Virus record (IMG/VR): IMGVR_UViG_3300041409_001215
Location: 1-49,528 of that record
From: a virus
Direction: 5' to 3' (one strand)
DNA: 49,528 nt
A program made the translations under genes and the position numbers. The notes under the pieces were generated by a model. That model worked only from the letters and a program-made list of their open reading frames with translations. It ran no database searches and was not told where the DNA came from. Shown piece after piece: positions 38,362 through 46,612 of this stretch (the first letter of the stretch is position 1; every line of letters begins with the position of its first letter).

Positions 38362-39362
38362 CAGAGCACGTCCGCGATCTCGTAGGCGACGTCCGGCGCG
38401 GTCAGCTTCTCCTGGACCTTCTCCCAGGCGCGGATGTAGTCGACGGGTGGGTCAGCCGTGGCCCATTTGTCGATAGCGAAGTGGCCGCCACCGGTGGACT
38501 GGGACCGGCTGGTCCGCCCCTCGTTGGTCGCAGCGACCTGGCCGTACAGGCCCTTAAGAGTGGAGGGTTCCTCCAGCTCGTTGTCTTCGCCCCGCTTGAA
38601 GAGGATGACGTTGTCGGACCAGATGTTGGACAGGGAGCGCGCGGCGCCTTTGCGAGCCGTGTTGAACTTGGTGCCGTCGGCGATGACGACGTTCAGGCCG
38701 TGCAGCACTTTCGGCAGGATCGCCTCGCCTTTGGAAATGATCAGCTCGCCCGGGACGGTGTACTTGATGATTTCCCGAATCGCGGGGTCCAGCGCCATCG
38801 CGTAGGCGACGTCCCAGTTGATCAGCATCGAGTCGACGTGCTGGCCGGTAAAGTCGTAGACCGCCTTCCGAGCCCCCTTGATGTCCAGCTCGATAGTGGC
38901 TTCTTTTTCGCCCCACTTTTTGGTGACGCCGCCGCCGAGGGTTATCGCTCCACCGTTGGTCGTCTTGCGCAGCAGCACGGCAAGACGACGCTCGCGACGC
39001 AGCAGCATCCGCCCGAGGAGGAACTTGGTCTTCCGCGTTTCAAGCTTGAGCTCGTCGGCCGCCTGCTCGCGGTCTTCCGGCGTGATGGAGACCTTGAGCC
39101 TGTAGTTCTGCAGGAGGTAGCTTTCCATCGTGAAGCTGAGGTCGATCTCGGGCGTCTCGGCCCGGGCGTCAACCTTGCTCTCGACGTCGTCGCGCAGAAG
39201 GTCGTCGAGCGACCACACCGGGTACTGGCCGGCGTTCTTCTTCACGTCGATCTTCGGGACAAGCTGGTCGTAGATGAAACCCTGAGGCATGTAAGCGATC
39301 GCCAGGTTCGTCAGGATCGGGTCGATTACCTGAAGGCCCTGCGGGTCTCGAAGCTGAGTCAT
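38361..39362 (-). CDS. Major capsid protein
   Basis: A 333-residue protein between the decoration and completion genes. Its pattern (NLAIAYMPQGFIYDQLVPKI, PVWSLDDLLRDDVES, KVSITPEDREQAADELKLET, SMLINWDVAYAMALDPAIREII, NIWSDNVILFKRG) follows the HK97-fold subunits of the encapsulin-like/Mu-type major head family. There is no N-terminal delta domain, consistent with the separate scaffold-like protein upstream. It starts at ATG 39362, 3 bases after the decoration gene stop, with no GATAGTCG element. Confidence 0.82.
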   Translation of the reverse strand: MTQLRDPQGLQVIDPILTNLAIAYMPQGFIYDQLVPKIDVKKNAGQYPVWSLDDLLRDDVESKVDARAETPEIDLSFTMESYLLQNYRLKVSITPEDREQAADELKLETRKTKFLLGRMLLRRERRLAVLLRKTTNGGAITLGGGVTKKWGEKEATIELDIKGARKAVYDFTGQHVDSMLINWDVAYAMALDPAIREIIKYTVPGELIISKGEAILPKVLHGLNVVIADGTKFNTARKGAARSLSNIWSDNVILFKRGEDNELEEPSTLKGLYGQVAATNEGRTSRSQSTGGGHFAIDKWATADPPVDYIRAWEKVQEKLTAPDVAYEIADVL

Positions 39363-39365
39363 GGG

Positions 39366-39773
39366 CTATGCCCCTCCGCTCAGTGCTCGGGGGCGGACGT
39401 AGAGAGCGAAGTACTCGCCGGGCGCGGCCGGGGTAAGCGCGACGCCGACTGCGTTCCGGGCGACACCGGAGGCGGCGGCCACCGGGGCAAAGCCGCAGTT
39501 GGTGGAGGCGACTGCCACCTCGCCGCCGACACCCATCGAGGCAGCGGCGAGACCCTCAACGACGGCGCCGGTCTCGTAGACGGTGAGAGCTTCGCCGGGA
39601 AGGGCCGTGGCCACGCGGGTGTCAACGACGCCCGCGGCGAACTCGGAGCTGGTGGCGACGATCGGGATCACGCCGCGGTCGACGCCGCCGCCGAACTTGA
39701 CGACCTCGCCCGGTCGGATCGCCGAGCCGGCGATCGCCGGGAAGCCTTTGTAGCGGTCGAGGGTCCCGGGCAT
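39366..39773 (-). CDS. Capsid decoration protein (DUF2190-like)
   Basis: A 135-residue Gly/Ala/Val-rich beta protein (PAIAGSAIRPGEVVKFGGG, FAAGVVDTRVATALPGEALTV, EVAVASTNCGFAPVA). The alternating short beta strands and length match DUF2190-type head decoration/stabilisation proteins, which typically lie between scaffold and major capsid genes. The start codon overlaps the upstream stop (TGATG). It would sit on the capsid exterior as trimers. Confidence 0.72.
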   Translation of the reverse strand: MPGTLDRYKGFPAIAGSAIRPGEVVKFGGGVDRGVIPIVATSSEFAAGVVDTRVATALPGEALTVYETGAVVEGLAAASMGVGGEVAVASTNCGFAPVAAASGVARNAVGVALTPAAPGEYFALYVRPRALSGGA

Positions 39774-40450
39774 CAGACCTTCTCCTCGGCGCGGACCTTG
39801 CGCAGCGCCTCTGCGTAGTCGCAGTCGTCCGCAGCCATGCGGGCTTCGACCTTCTCATTGAGCTCGAAGCGGTCCTCGTCGACGTTGTCGGGCGCCTCTT
39901 TACCGCTGCCGCCGTCACCGGAGCCACCGCGGCCGGAGGTGTTGGCGAGCTTCGGCAGCTTCTCGAGGATCTCGATGGTCTCCTCGGGCGCCTTGTCGTA
40001 AAGCTTTTGATAGGTCTCGCGCGTCTCATCCTTCGCGTCGACCCGGACCGCGTCGAGCGCCTTGGTGAAGGCGTCATCGAAGTCGCGCTGGTGCAGCTTG
40101 TCGGCGGCCTCCTTGCCGGCCTTGGAATCGGCCTGCAGAGCAGCGACGTCTTTGGCATCGAGAACGATCTTGCCCTCTGCCTTGGCCTTGTCCTCAAGGG
40201 ATTCGGTCTCCGGCTCGGCTTTCGCCTTGATTGCGTCGAGGATCTCCTGCTCGGCGGCGTCCTCTTTGAGGTCGAGGGCCTTCGCGATGCCGGCGGTGCC
40301 GGTCCGGGCCTTCAGCGCTTCGAGGATTTGCTCCTCGGTAGCGGCCTCGTCGAGCCCCAGCAGTTTGGCGATCTCCTTCATGCACGGGCGACTATCGGAC
40401 GCACCTGGCACGACGACGGAAGCGATGCGGTCGATGTCGATTGCGGCCAT
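39773..40450 (-). CDS. Capsid scaffolding protein
   Basis: Up to 225 residues. From Met24 it reads MKEIAKLLGLDEAATEEQIL, the usual opening of phage scaffolds, followed by long Ala/Glu/Lys helices (EDKAKAEGKIVLDAKDVAAL) and a C-terminal ARMAADDCDYAEALRKVRAEEKV that would bind the capsid. ATG 40450 adds a 23-residue N-terminal extension. Both possible starts have their own GATAGTCG element (40457 and 40389), so two forms may be made. Like other scaffolds it should be lost during maturation. No prohead protease gene of the usual S14/U35 type is nearby. Confidence 0.72.
   Translation of the reverse strand: MAAIDIDRIASVVVPGASDSRPCMKEIAKLLGLDEAATEEQILEALKARTGTAGIAKALDLKEDAAEQEILDAIKAKAEPETESLEDKAKAEGKIVLDAKDVAALQADSKAGKEAADKLHQRDFDDAFTKALDAVRVDAKDETRETYQKLYDKAPEETIEILEKLPKLANTSGRGGSGDGGSGKEAPDNVDEDRFELNEKVEARMAADDCDYAEALRKVRAEEKV
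40389..40396 (-). promoter_or_regulatory. GATAGTCG element, internal scaffold start
   Basis: GATAGTCG, 7 bases before the internal ATG at 40381; preceded by GCGTC. It lies inside the longer reading frame as codons GAT AGT CGC. Confidence 0.65.
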
Positions 40451-40456
40451 CGCCGG

Positions 40457-40464
40457 CGACTATC
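40457..40464 (-). promoter_or_regulatory. GATAGTCG element, upstream scaffold start
   Basis: GATAGTCG, 6 bases before ATG 40450, in the 30-base gap between the scaffold gene and the divergent plus-strand pair; preceded by AGCCG. Confidence 0.7.
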
Positions 40465-40480
40465 CGGCTACGCTGTGGTC

Positions 40481-40684
40481 ATGGAGACCACTGAGATCCG
40501 CGCCTCGCTCGATCAGCTAAAGCCTGGCACCAAGATCCGGGTCAAGCTAGAAGACGGCACTGAAGTCGCCGGGGAGTACGGCGGCACCGAGGGCAACCAG
40601 GTCCATATCGAGGGCGCGGACGATGTCGCCGTCGACAAGGTCGAGACGTTCCTCATGGACGTGTCGACCGACGGACCCGAGTGA
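40481..40684 (+). CDS. Small Sm/KOW-like beta-barrel protein (moron candidate)
   Basis: A 67-residue plus-strand protein from ATG 40481. Residues 10-58 (LDQLKPGTKIRVKLEDGTEV, then GEYGGTEGNQVHIEGADDVAV) form a five-strand SH3/Sm-like barrel. It is one of only two plus-strand genes in the late region, lying between scaffold and portal genes, and so has the placement of a moron expressed on its own. It overlaps the next gene by 4 bases. An RNA-binding or an immunity role are both possible. Confidence 0.7.
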   Translation: METTEIRASLDQLKPGTKIRVKLEDGTEVAGEYGGTEGNQVHIEGADDVAVDKVETFLMDVSTDGPE

Positions 40685-40932
40685 GCGCAAGCCGCGACAC
40701 CGACTCCCGTAGTGCTAGGCAGATGCACCGGGCCATCGATGAGGTGCTGCCCACTCTGCGCTCGCTAGTTGGTGAACTCCGCTCTGACGACCAGACCATT
40801 CGAGCTGTGGCCCTGGAGAAAGTGGCGAGCCGGCTGGCCAACTCCCGGTCCTATGTGGCCCCACCAACGGCAGAGCAGTTTGAGGAGTTGAAGGACGCCC
40901 TTCCCAAGCCCCGAGCCGACCTGCCCGACTGA
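40681..40932 (+). CDS. Small helical protein (moron/immunity candidate)
   Basis: An 83-residue plus-strand protein from GTG 40681. It is helical (AIDEVLPTLRSLVGELRSDD, then AVALEKVASRLANSRSYV), ending with FEELKDALPKPRADLPD. Its stop lies 2 bases from the stop of the convergent portal-MuF-metalloprotease gene, with no terminator between, so the two transcripts must run into each other. If that fusion carries a toxic C-terminal domain, this and the preceding gene are the natural immunity candidates. Confidence 0.65.
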   Translation: MSASRDTDSRSARQMHRAIDEVLPTLRSLVGELRSDDQTIRAVALEKVASRLANSRSYVAPPTAEQFEELKDALPKPRADLPD

Positions 40933-40934
40933 GG

Positions 40935-43829
40935 CTAGCCGGCGTTCGTCAGACCTCGGGCAGCGAAGAAGCGGTCAAAGACGTCGGCAATCGGCTCGAA
41001 GTCCGCGTCTGACCAGTAGACGTTCGAGTCGTCGCTCATCCGCTTCGCGATCTTCGCCAGCAGCACCTTGTTGCCTGAGCGCAGCGCGATGTACTGCTCG
41101 TAGCTGCGTGCGAGCAGCTCGGTGATCGACTCGCGGTAGCCGTCGCCTTCCGCGACGAGGTTTCGATAAGCGGTGCTGGTGGTCACGGCGTTGCGCCACT
41201 CGGTCATTGCCGGCGTCGAGGAGTACATCGTCTGGAAGCCGCCCCGCATGATCGCCTCGATCGGGGTGCCGTCGCCGAAGCCGTGGCTGTCGAGGGAGTG
41301 GCCGATCTCATGGACGGCGGATGGGAAGGGCGGGTCAAGGCGCAGCGCCTGGGCGCTCAGCTTGATCTGCTCGTCGTGCCAGTTGCCTTCGACATCTAGG
41401 CCGCCGCCCCACTGGCCCAATCGCTTGCCCTTCCCGCTATCAAGAGTAGGCCGGATCTTGATCGGCACCACTGGCATCGAGGCCGGTATCCGGTGCACCT
41501 TGTCGATCGCCGCGAGCTGGTCGGCGATCAGGGCTTGCATCTGTGGCGAGCCGCCATCAACCTCATAGTGCTCAGCTGCCAGCCCGCCCGGGCCCTCCGG
41601 TGGCGCCAGGGGTGGCTCGGGCGGAGCGGGGCCGCCGCCATAGCCCGGCGCCTCCTCCTCGAGCTCGTAGAACTCCATGCACCTGCAGCGTCCACCGCCG
41701 TAGCAATCTTGGTTGGGCGGGATGTGCTCGATACGGACCGGGTCATCGAGCTTACGAAGGACATCGTCGTCGGCGAGCGCGCACTGATCGCAGCGGGTGC
41801 GGTCGAGGATGGATGTGTAGCGGGCGCCCTCGATCTCATCGCTCTGGATAGAGGCTTGATCCTGGCGGCCTTCGTTCAGCGCGCCGGCGGCGTGTAGCTG
41901 AGCCTCGGCGCGCAGTCCGGCCGCAGCCTCTGCCTCGCCGGCCTTCTGCGCGGCCGCGCGACCGCCCGGTCCGTTCAGCACGGTGTGAGAGACCTTCTGC
42001 CAGATCCGGTTGCCGATCGACTGTGCCCCCAGCCTTGCCCGCGCCATCAGCCGCTTGCGCGCCTCAGACTCCTCATCGGCCCCCGCGGCGTCCCTGGTGC
42101 CGGGGCGCTGTGCGTTCAGCTCGTCGACGACTGTGGAGCGGCCGGTGCGATACAGCCGTGCCAGCTCGGCATAGATCGCCTTCTGAAGCCCCTCGTCGGC
42201 TTTCGGGGTGAGGGTCTTGCCGGCAAGTGCGGCGTCAGCCATCTCGGAAGCAATGCGACGGGCGTCATCACCGCCAGCGGCTTCGAAGCGGGAGCGGGCG
42301 TTGTCAATCGCCGTTTCGATCTCGTCGAGCGACATGAGTTCCTCCCACCAGCGCATCTCCCGTTCGTCGCGTAGGACCTGGTCCTCGTCGGCCTTCGGTT
42401 TCGGCTCGGGTTTGGAGGCCGTGGCGGGTTTGGGTGGTGCTGGCGACGGCTGGGGGCGGGGATCACCTGGCACTGAAGCCGGCGCGGGAGGCGATTCGGC
42501 AGCCTTCTGCGCAAGCGCGCGTGCTTCCTCGGAGGCTTTCTTGCGCTCTTCTCGGGCCTCGGCGTCTGCCGGCGGGAGGTCAGCGCGCTTGCGCAGGAAG
42601 TCCTCAAGCTCGTCGTCTGGATGGACGGCTTCCCGTTCGACCAGTTTCCCTACGTATTCGGCGAGCTCGGTCAGCGAAGTCGAGTCGACCAACGACATCT
42701 TCAGCTTGGGCGGCTCCTCCACATCGAAGTTGAGGGCGGCGAAGCGCGTGGCAAGGTCTTCGAGTGGACCTTCGACTTCCCCCGCCAGCGCCTCGCAGGC
42801 GGCGAGGAACGGGTTTTCCTGCGAGTCGGCAGTGGCACGAGCGCCGCTGGCTCCCTGACCCTGGCCGAGGCGCATGAAGTCCTCGATGAAGGAGCCAGCG
42901 ATCTTGTCGGAGTGGTATTCGAGCGAGGGCTGCACCGAGACATTCGCTTGGCCTTTCTCGATGCCGAGGATCTCGATTCGCCAGCCCTTGGCAGCGGCCA
43001 GCTCTTTCAGATCCTGCGCGTGCGGGCCTGGCGCGATGATGAACCCCTGCTCGGAGGCGCGGATGCCACCGAGGATGTCTTCCATCTCTTTCAGCTGCTC
43101 CGGCGACGCGTTGTCGGGCGGGTAACAGATCGGGATGCCCATTGCCTGGCGCTCGGCCTTGATCACGTCGATCCGTTCGAGCTTGTCCTTGAGGAACCAG
43201 GGCTTGTAGGTGGCACGCAGCAGCGAATTGCCCTCCCAGTTGTCGCCCTCGGCACCAAGCCTGTAATAGAGGAGGTCCTCCAGCGGGAGATCAACTTGGC
43301 CACCGATCGGCAGCTGCTGCTTGAGTTCGACTAGCTCGCCGGTCCCGGGGTCGGGGATGAAGCGTTCGATCGACCTGGGCAGCTTCAGCTGCAGCGTGCG
43401 CGGGACAATCAGATCCTTGCCATCGCGCTTGACGTGCTCCCAGATTTCTTCGAATGGGGTAAAGCCTGAGCGCACGAGCACCGGCAGCAGTTCAGCGAGG
43501 TGTCCGCCGAATCCGGGGCGCATGTTGGAGAAGAGCGCCCACTCGAACGCTTCGGCGACCTCGCGATCCTTGTCCTCGGCCTCATCGCCACCGTAAGGCT
43601 CGACACCCCAGGTGCCGCCGATGATTGGATTGACCACCATCCGCACCGCCCGGCGCACATCCGGGTCGGTCCGATACATCCGGTCGTACTTCTTGAGCCC
43701 GTGGGGGTGGCGAAGCTCGAAGTTCTCCTCTTCGATCTCCTGGTAGCCCCCGTAGTTGGCACGGCCGGAGCCGCCGCGAGGCTTAGTCGGCGGCGGAGCA
43801 GCGCTGCGGAATCGATCAAGGAATCCCAT
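40935..43829 (-). CDS. Portal-MuF-zincin metalloprotease fusion
   Basis: A 964-residue three-part protein. Residues 1-440 are a DUF935-type portal (HPHGLKKYDRMYRTDPDVRR, VVNPIIGGTWGVEP, GFTPFEEIWEHVKRDG). A Pro/Ala/Lys linker follows. Residues about 500-715 are a Mu F-type head morphogenesis domain with RTRCDQCALADDDV and PPNQDCYGGGRCRC. After a second Pro/Gly linker, residues 750-964 hold a zincin: PSAVHEIGHSLDSHGF, with the HExxH motif at 840-844 and His849. Portal and MuF are normally separate genes. ATG 43829 is 6 bases from a GATAGTCG element. Confidence 0.85.
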   Translation of the reverse strand: MGFLDRFRSAAPPPTKPRGGSGRANYGGYQEIEEENFELRHPHGLKKYDRMYRTDPDVRRAVRMVVNPIIGGTWGVEPYGGDEAEDKDREVAEAFEWALFSNMRPGFGGHLAELLPVLVRSGFTPFEEIWEHVKRDGKDLIVPRTLQLKLPRSIERFIPDPGTGELVELKQQLPIGGQVDLPLEDLLYYRLGAEGDNWEGNSLLRATYKPWFLKDKLERIDVIKAERQAMGIPICYPPDNASPEQLKEMEDILGGIRASEQGFIIAPGPHAQDLKELAAAKGWRIEILGIEKGQANVSVQPSLEYHSDKIAGSFIEDFMRLGQGQGASGARATADSQENPFLAACEALAGEVEGPLEDLATRFAALNFDVEEPPKLKMSLVDSTSLTELAEYVGKLVEREAVHPDDELEDFLRKRADLPPADAEAREERKKASEEARALAQKAAESPPAPASVPGDPRPQPSPAPPKPATASKPEPKPKADEDQVLRDEREMRWWEELMSLDEIETAIDNARSRFEAAGGDDARRIASEMADAALAGKTLTPKADEGLQKAIYAELARLYRTGRSTVVDELNAQRPGTRDAAGADEESEARKRLMARARLGAQSIGNRIWQKVSHTVLNGPGGRAAAQKAGEAEAAAGLRAEAQLHAAGALNEGRQDQASIQSDEIEGARYTSILDRTRCDQCALADDDVLRKLDDPVRIEHIPPNQDCYGGGRCRCMEFYELEEEAPGYGGGPAPPEPPLAPPEGPGGLAAEHYEVDGGSPQMQALIADQLAAIDKVHRIPASMPVVPIKIRPTLDSGKGKRLGQWGGGLDVEGNWHDEQIKLSAQALRLDPPFPSAVHEIGHSLDSHGFGDGTPIEAIMRGGFQTMYSSTPAMTEWRNAVTTSTAYRNLVAEGDGYRESITELLARSYEQYIALRSGNKVLLAKIAKRMSDDSNVYWSDADFEPIADVFDRFFAARGLTNAG

Positions 43830-43835
43830 CGCCGC

Positions 43836-43843
43836 CGACTATC
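43836..43843 (-). promoter_or_regulatory. GATAGTCG start-associated element
   Basis: GATAGTCG within CCGATAGTCGG, 6 bases before ATG 43829. Upstream lies TTCTGAAATCC, also seen near the elements at 37706 and 46613. Confidence 0.7.
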
Positions 43844-43858
43844 GGGCGGCACCGGATT

Positions 43859-44080
43859 TCAGAACTCGGCGGCTGCGCTCTCGCGAAGGCGACGCTTTCG
43901 ATCAACCCAGCTCCGGGCGATAGCCTCTCTTTGTCGCTCATATCCTTCGGGGCTGACGTTGATCCTCTGCGCCCTATCCCAGCGCCGCAGCATGGCCTCC
44001 GCGATCTCTCCTGGGGCCACGGTGTAGGTGCCCGTTTCGACTTCGAGCTTGAGCTTGGCCAGCTTCGCCGCGTGGGACAC
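43859..44080 (-). CDS. FlgM anti-sigma-like small protein
   Basis: A 73-residue protein from GTG 44080. Residues 10-32 (LKLEVETGTYTVAPGEIAEAM) follow the FlgM signature in which a helix is followed by 'GxYxVxxxxIAExML', the part of FlgM that binds sigma-28. The rest is a charged helix (YERQREAIARSWVDRKRRL). It lies three genes downstream of the terminase and directly before the portal gene. With a sigma-factor-like gene nearby, an anti-sigma role is plausible, but similarity covers only about 20 residues. Confidence 0.5.
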   Translation of the reverse strand: MSHAAKLAKLKLEVETGTYTVAPGEIAEAMLRRWDRAQRINVSPEGYERQREAIARSWVDRKRRLRESAAAEF

Positions 44081-44110
44081 GCAGACGAATATCTGGCGTC
44101 GATGTCTAAG

Positions 44111-44350
44111 TCAGCGCCCGTGCCCCAGCATTGCCGCGGTCTCGTAAACCCGAGCGTCAAGCTCGGCGAGCTTGACGTCTATCTCCTCGAGGGTAAGGCC
44201 GTCGCTGCACATCCCCCGGATCGTCTGAAGGGTTCCGTGGACAGGGCCGAGTAGCTGAACCACTGCCTTGGCCTTGTCGCCCTTCTCCTGCGCGATCCTC
44301 AGCTTCAGGAAGGCGATCCGCACATTTCTGACCGAGCAGCGGCGCCTCAA
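44111..44350 (-). CDS. Hypothetical helical protein
   Basis: A 79-residue protein from TTG 44350, overlapping the upstream stop (TTGA). Two helices (NVRIAFLKLRIAQEKGDKAK and LTLEEIDVKLAELDARVYE) suggest a small coiled or helical-bundle protein. It lies in the short cluster between terminase and portal. Function unknown. Confidence 0.55.
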   Translation of the reverse strand: MRRRCSVRNVRIAFLKLRIAQEKGDKAKAVVQLLGPVHGTLQTIRGMCSDGLTLEEIDVKLAELDARVYETAAMLGHGR

Positions 44351-44571
44351 GTTGCCTCCGCCAGCACTCGAACCAAGCGCCCCGCAATGTTCGGGATCAC
44401 CTGCATCTCCTGCTTGTGGTCGTGGCGTATCCGCTCAAGCGTCTCGACCAGCTCCTCGCGCCGGAATGCGATGAAGCCGCGGCTGTCAGGCGGGCTATGC
44501 CGGACAAGCTCAGTCAGCATCGCGAGCTGCGTGTCAGCAGGCGTCGATTGGGGAGGTGATGGCTGCTCCAC
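44347..44571 (-). CDS. Hypothetical helical protein
   Basis: A 74-residue protein starting MEQPSPPQSTPADTQLAML. Helices LVRHSPPDSRGFIAFRREE and LVETLERIRHDHKQEM follow a flexible Pro/Ser N-terminus. It begins 36 bases after the terminase stop and overlaps the next gene by 4 bases. No family recognised. Confidence 0.55.
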   Translation of the reverse strand: MEQPSPPQSTPADTQLAMLTELVRHSPPDSRGFIAFRREELVETLERIRHDHKQEMQVIPNIAGRLVRVLAEAT

Positions 44572-44607
44572 TTACTAAAGGTTAGCCGCACGGCGGACGA
44601 CTCCTGC

Positions 44608-46128
44608 CTACAACGGTGCACTGGCAAGGCCACCGGCAATAGTGCTCCCGCGCTCTCGTTGCCGGCGGGGCTCGGCAATCTCGACGTTTGGCAGATCTCT
44701 CGCTGCGTAGGCGATCGTGTCGACCTGGTCATCGTGCTCGCCGGCGGGGAAAGCCAGCATCTCGGCCTCGAGATCACCGAGCCACTCTGCCCCACGCAGG
44801 TGGTAGACCTTCCCACCGCGGTAGAGCGCGCCGGCGGCCGAGGCGCGGGTCACCTTGTCTTTGTCGGGGAAGACCGGCTCAGCAGGGAAGCCGCGGCGGA
44901 GCATTTCCTGAATCAGCGTCGACTGGTAGCCGATCGACTCGACCTTGACTGCACCGCCTGCGTGGTGGTCCTCGAAGAACTCAGGCTGCTCGGGCCCGGC
45001 GATACGGTCGCGGATGACATTCCGCACCAGGAGGTCGCGCTTCGGCGTGACCCAGACCTCGGTCATCACCGTGTAGTCGGCGGTCTGTTTCTCCGAAGCC
45101 GCAAGGTCGACGTACTGGACCTTGCGGCAGTAGTCGAGCCCGAAGCTCTCGACCTCGCCGCCGGGCCGATGCAGCGTCACCAGGTCGCCATCGATCGTGA
45201 AGTAGTGGAAGTACTTGCGGGCGAAGATGCCGCCCTCATCCGGCGTGGGGCTGCCCTGGTACATGGCGGTGAACCAGTAGGGGCCGAGCACCTTTCGCGT
45301 GTGCTCCAGCCAGTCAGCTGAGTAACGCTCCGGCCAGAGCGCCTCGCCGGGCTCGCGGCCGAGTGGGTCGTCGTCCAGGGCAAGTGCCGGCAGGCGGATC
45401 TCGCGCACGGGATCGCCACCGTCATCTGACGCGGCGAGCATGCGGCCGGCGATGTCGTCCTGGTGCCAACGGGTCAGCAGCACGATCACCACAGCACCGG
45501 GCTCTAGCCGTGTGCGCGCCGTCGACAGCCACCACTCCCAATGCTTCTCGCGGATCACTTCGGACATCGCCTGCTCGGCGTTCTTGATCGGATCGTCGAT
45601 GATCAGCAGGTGGGCGCCCTTGCCGGTGATGGGTCCACCGACGCCGGCAGTGACCATCCCGCCGCGGTGGCCCTCCAGGCCCCAGCGCTTGGCCGCTCTG
45701 GAAGACGCATCGAGCTTGACCCCGTAGAGGTCAGGGCCATGCTCCTCGAGCAGGGACCGCGCCTTCAGCCCCCAAGAGGAGGCGAAATCGGCCTCGTAAG
45801 AGCAGAGGATGACGTGGCGCTCGGGGAAGGTGCCGATGAACCAGGCAGGCGTGTATTCGGAGACCTCCGTCGACTTGCCGTGACGGGGGCCAAGCTCGAT
45901 GAGGAGGATCTCGGGCCGGTCGTCGACCTCTTTTCCTGCAGCTGCTCGGCGCTGGCGCTCGTGGGCCCGGGCGACCGCCTCCATGATCTCTCTGTCGATC
46001 AGGCGGATGTGTGGCGGGAAGGCATAGCGACGAACAGCGCCCTGGTCGGCGAGCCGCTCATCGACGGCGATCGCCAGGCCGGCCGGGCTAGCCCTCGCGA
46101 GCGTCGGCAACGGCACTGACGAGCCCAT
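44608..46128 (-). CDS. terL: Terminase large subunit
   Basis: A 506-residue packaging motor. Walker A is ELGPRHGKST (residues 78-87), Walker B AHLLIIDDPIKN, followed by the coupling-motif region VVIVLLTRWHQDD. The C-terminal RNase H-like nuclease shows VDLAASEKQTADYTVM and the last acidic pair in GEHDDQVDTIAYA. Length and motif order fit the Terminase_6 type. It overlaps the small subunit by 41 bases; a later start is possible because the first 20 residues are not conserved in character. It cuts and pumps DNA through the portal encoded downstream. Confidence 0.95.
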   Translation of the reverse strand: MGSSVPLPTLARASPAGLAIAVDERLADQGAVRRYAFPPHIRLIDREIMEAVARAHERQRRAAAGKEVDDRPEILLIELGPRHGKSTEVSEYTPAWFIGTFPERHVILCSYEADFASSWGLKARSLLEEHGPDLYGVKLDASSRAAKRWGLEGHRGGMVTAGVGGPITGKGAHLLIIDDPIKNAEQAMSEVIREKHWEWWLSTARTRLEPGAVVIVLLTRWHQDDIAGRMLAASDDGGDPVREIRLPALALDDDPLGREPGEALWPERYSADWLEHTRKVLGPYWFTAMYQGSPTPDEGGIFARKYFHYFTIDGDLVTLHRPGGEVESFGLDYCRKVQYVDLAASEKQTADYTVMTEVWVTPKRDLLVRNVIRDRIAGPEQPEFFEDHHAGGAVKVESIGYQSTLIQEMLRRGFPAEPVFPDKDKVTRASAAGALYRGGKVYHLRGAEWLGDLEAEMLAFPAGEHDDQVDTIAYAARDLPNVEIAEPRRQRERGSTIAGGLASAPL

Positions 46129-46606
46129 GCAGCGCCTCCCTCACGGTGGGGTCGGAGAAATCGAGCTCGGTCTTGACTGGTCCGCCGTCCTCACCGGCGA
46201 GCTCAAGCGGCTGCCGCGGCTTTCCGTAGACGTAGGAGAGGACAAGCTTGAGCGCCTTCATCCCAAGCTCTGGATCGTCGACGTAGACGATCTCGTGGGC
46301 GCCCTCGGCCGTGTTCCACGTCTTGATCGGCTTGCCAGCACCAAGCGCAGCCTCGATTGGCGCCAGGTAGCGCTCGATGTCCTCCTCGATCCGGCGGCGC
46401 ATCTCCTCGTGGGGACGGGGAAGCCGGGGGCGGCCACCGAGCTTGCCAGCCTCCCCCGCCTGCTCCGGTGATCCAAACCGGGGCGAATCGGGATCAAGCG
46501 GGTGGGCGCCGCAGCGCTTGGTGCCCTTCAACGGGGGCGCCTTGCAGCGCTTGCCGGTCGCCTTGGACTTGCCAGTACAGCGGGGTGGTTTCTTCCCGGT
46601 CGCCAT
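46088..46606 (-). CDS. Terminase small subunit-like protein
   Basis: A 172-residue protein directly before the large subunit. The N-terminus (CTGKSKATGKRCKAPPLKG, then RCGAHP) is a Cys/His knuckle common in actinobacterial and phage small terminases and related DNA-binding proteins. The helical centre (EMRRRIEEDIERYLAPIEA) and GMKALKLVLSYVYGKPRQPL complete the usual layout. ATG 46606 lies 6 bases from a GATAGTCG element. It would recognise the packaging site. Confidence 0.78.
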   Translation of the reverse strand: MATGKKPPRCTGKSKATGKRCKAPPLKGTKRCGAHPLDPDSPRFGSPEQAGEAGKLGGRPRLPRPHEEMRRRIEEDIERYLAPIEAALGAGKPIKTWNTAEGAHEIVYVDDPELGMKALKLVLSYVYGKPRQPLELAGEDGGPVKTELDFSDPTVREALHGLVSAVADAREG

Positions 46607-46612
46607 CGACGG

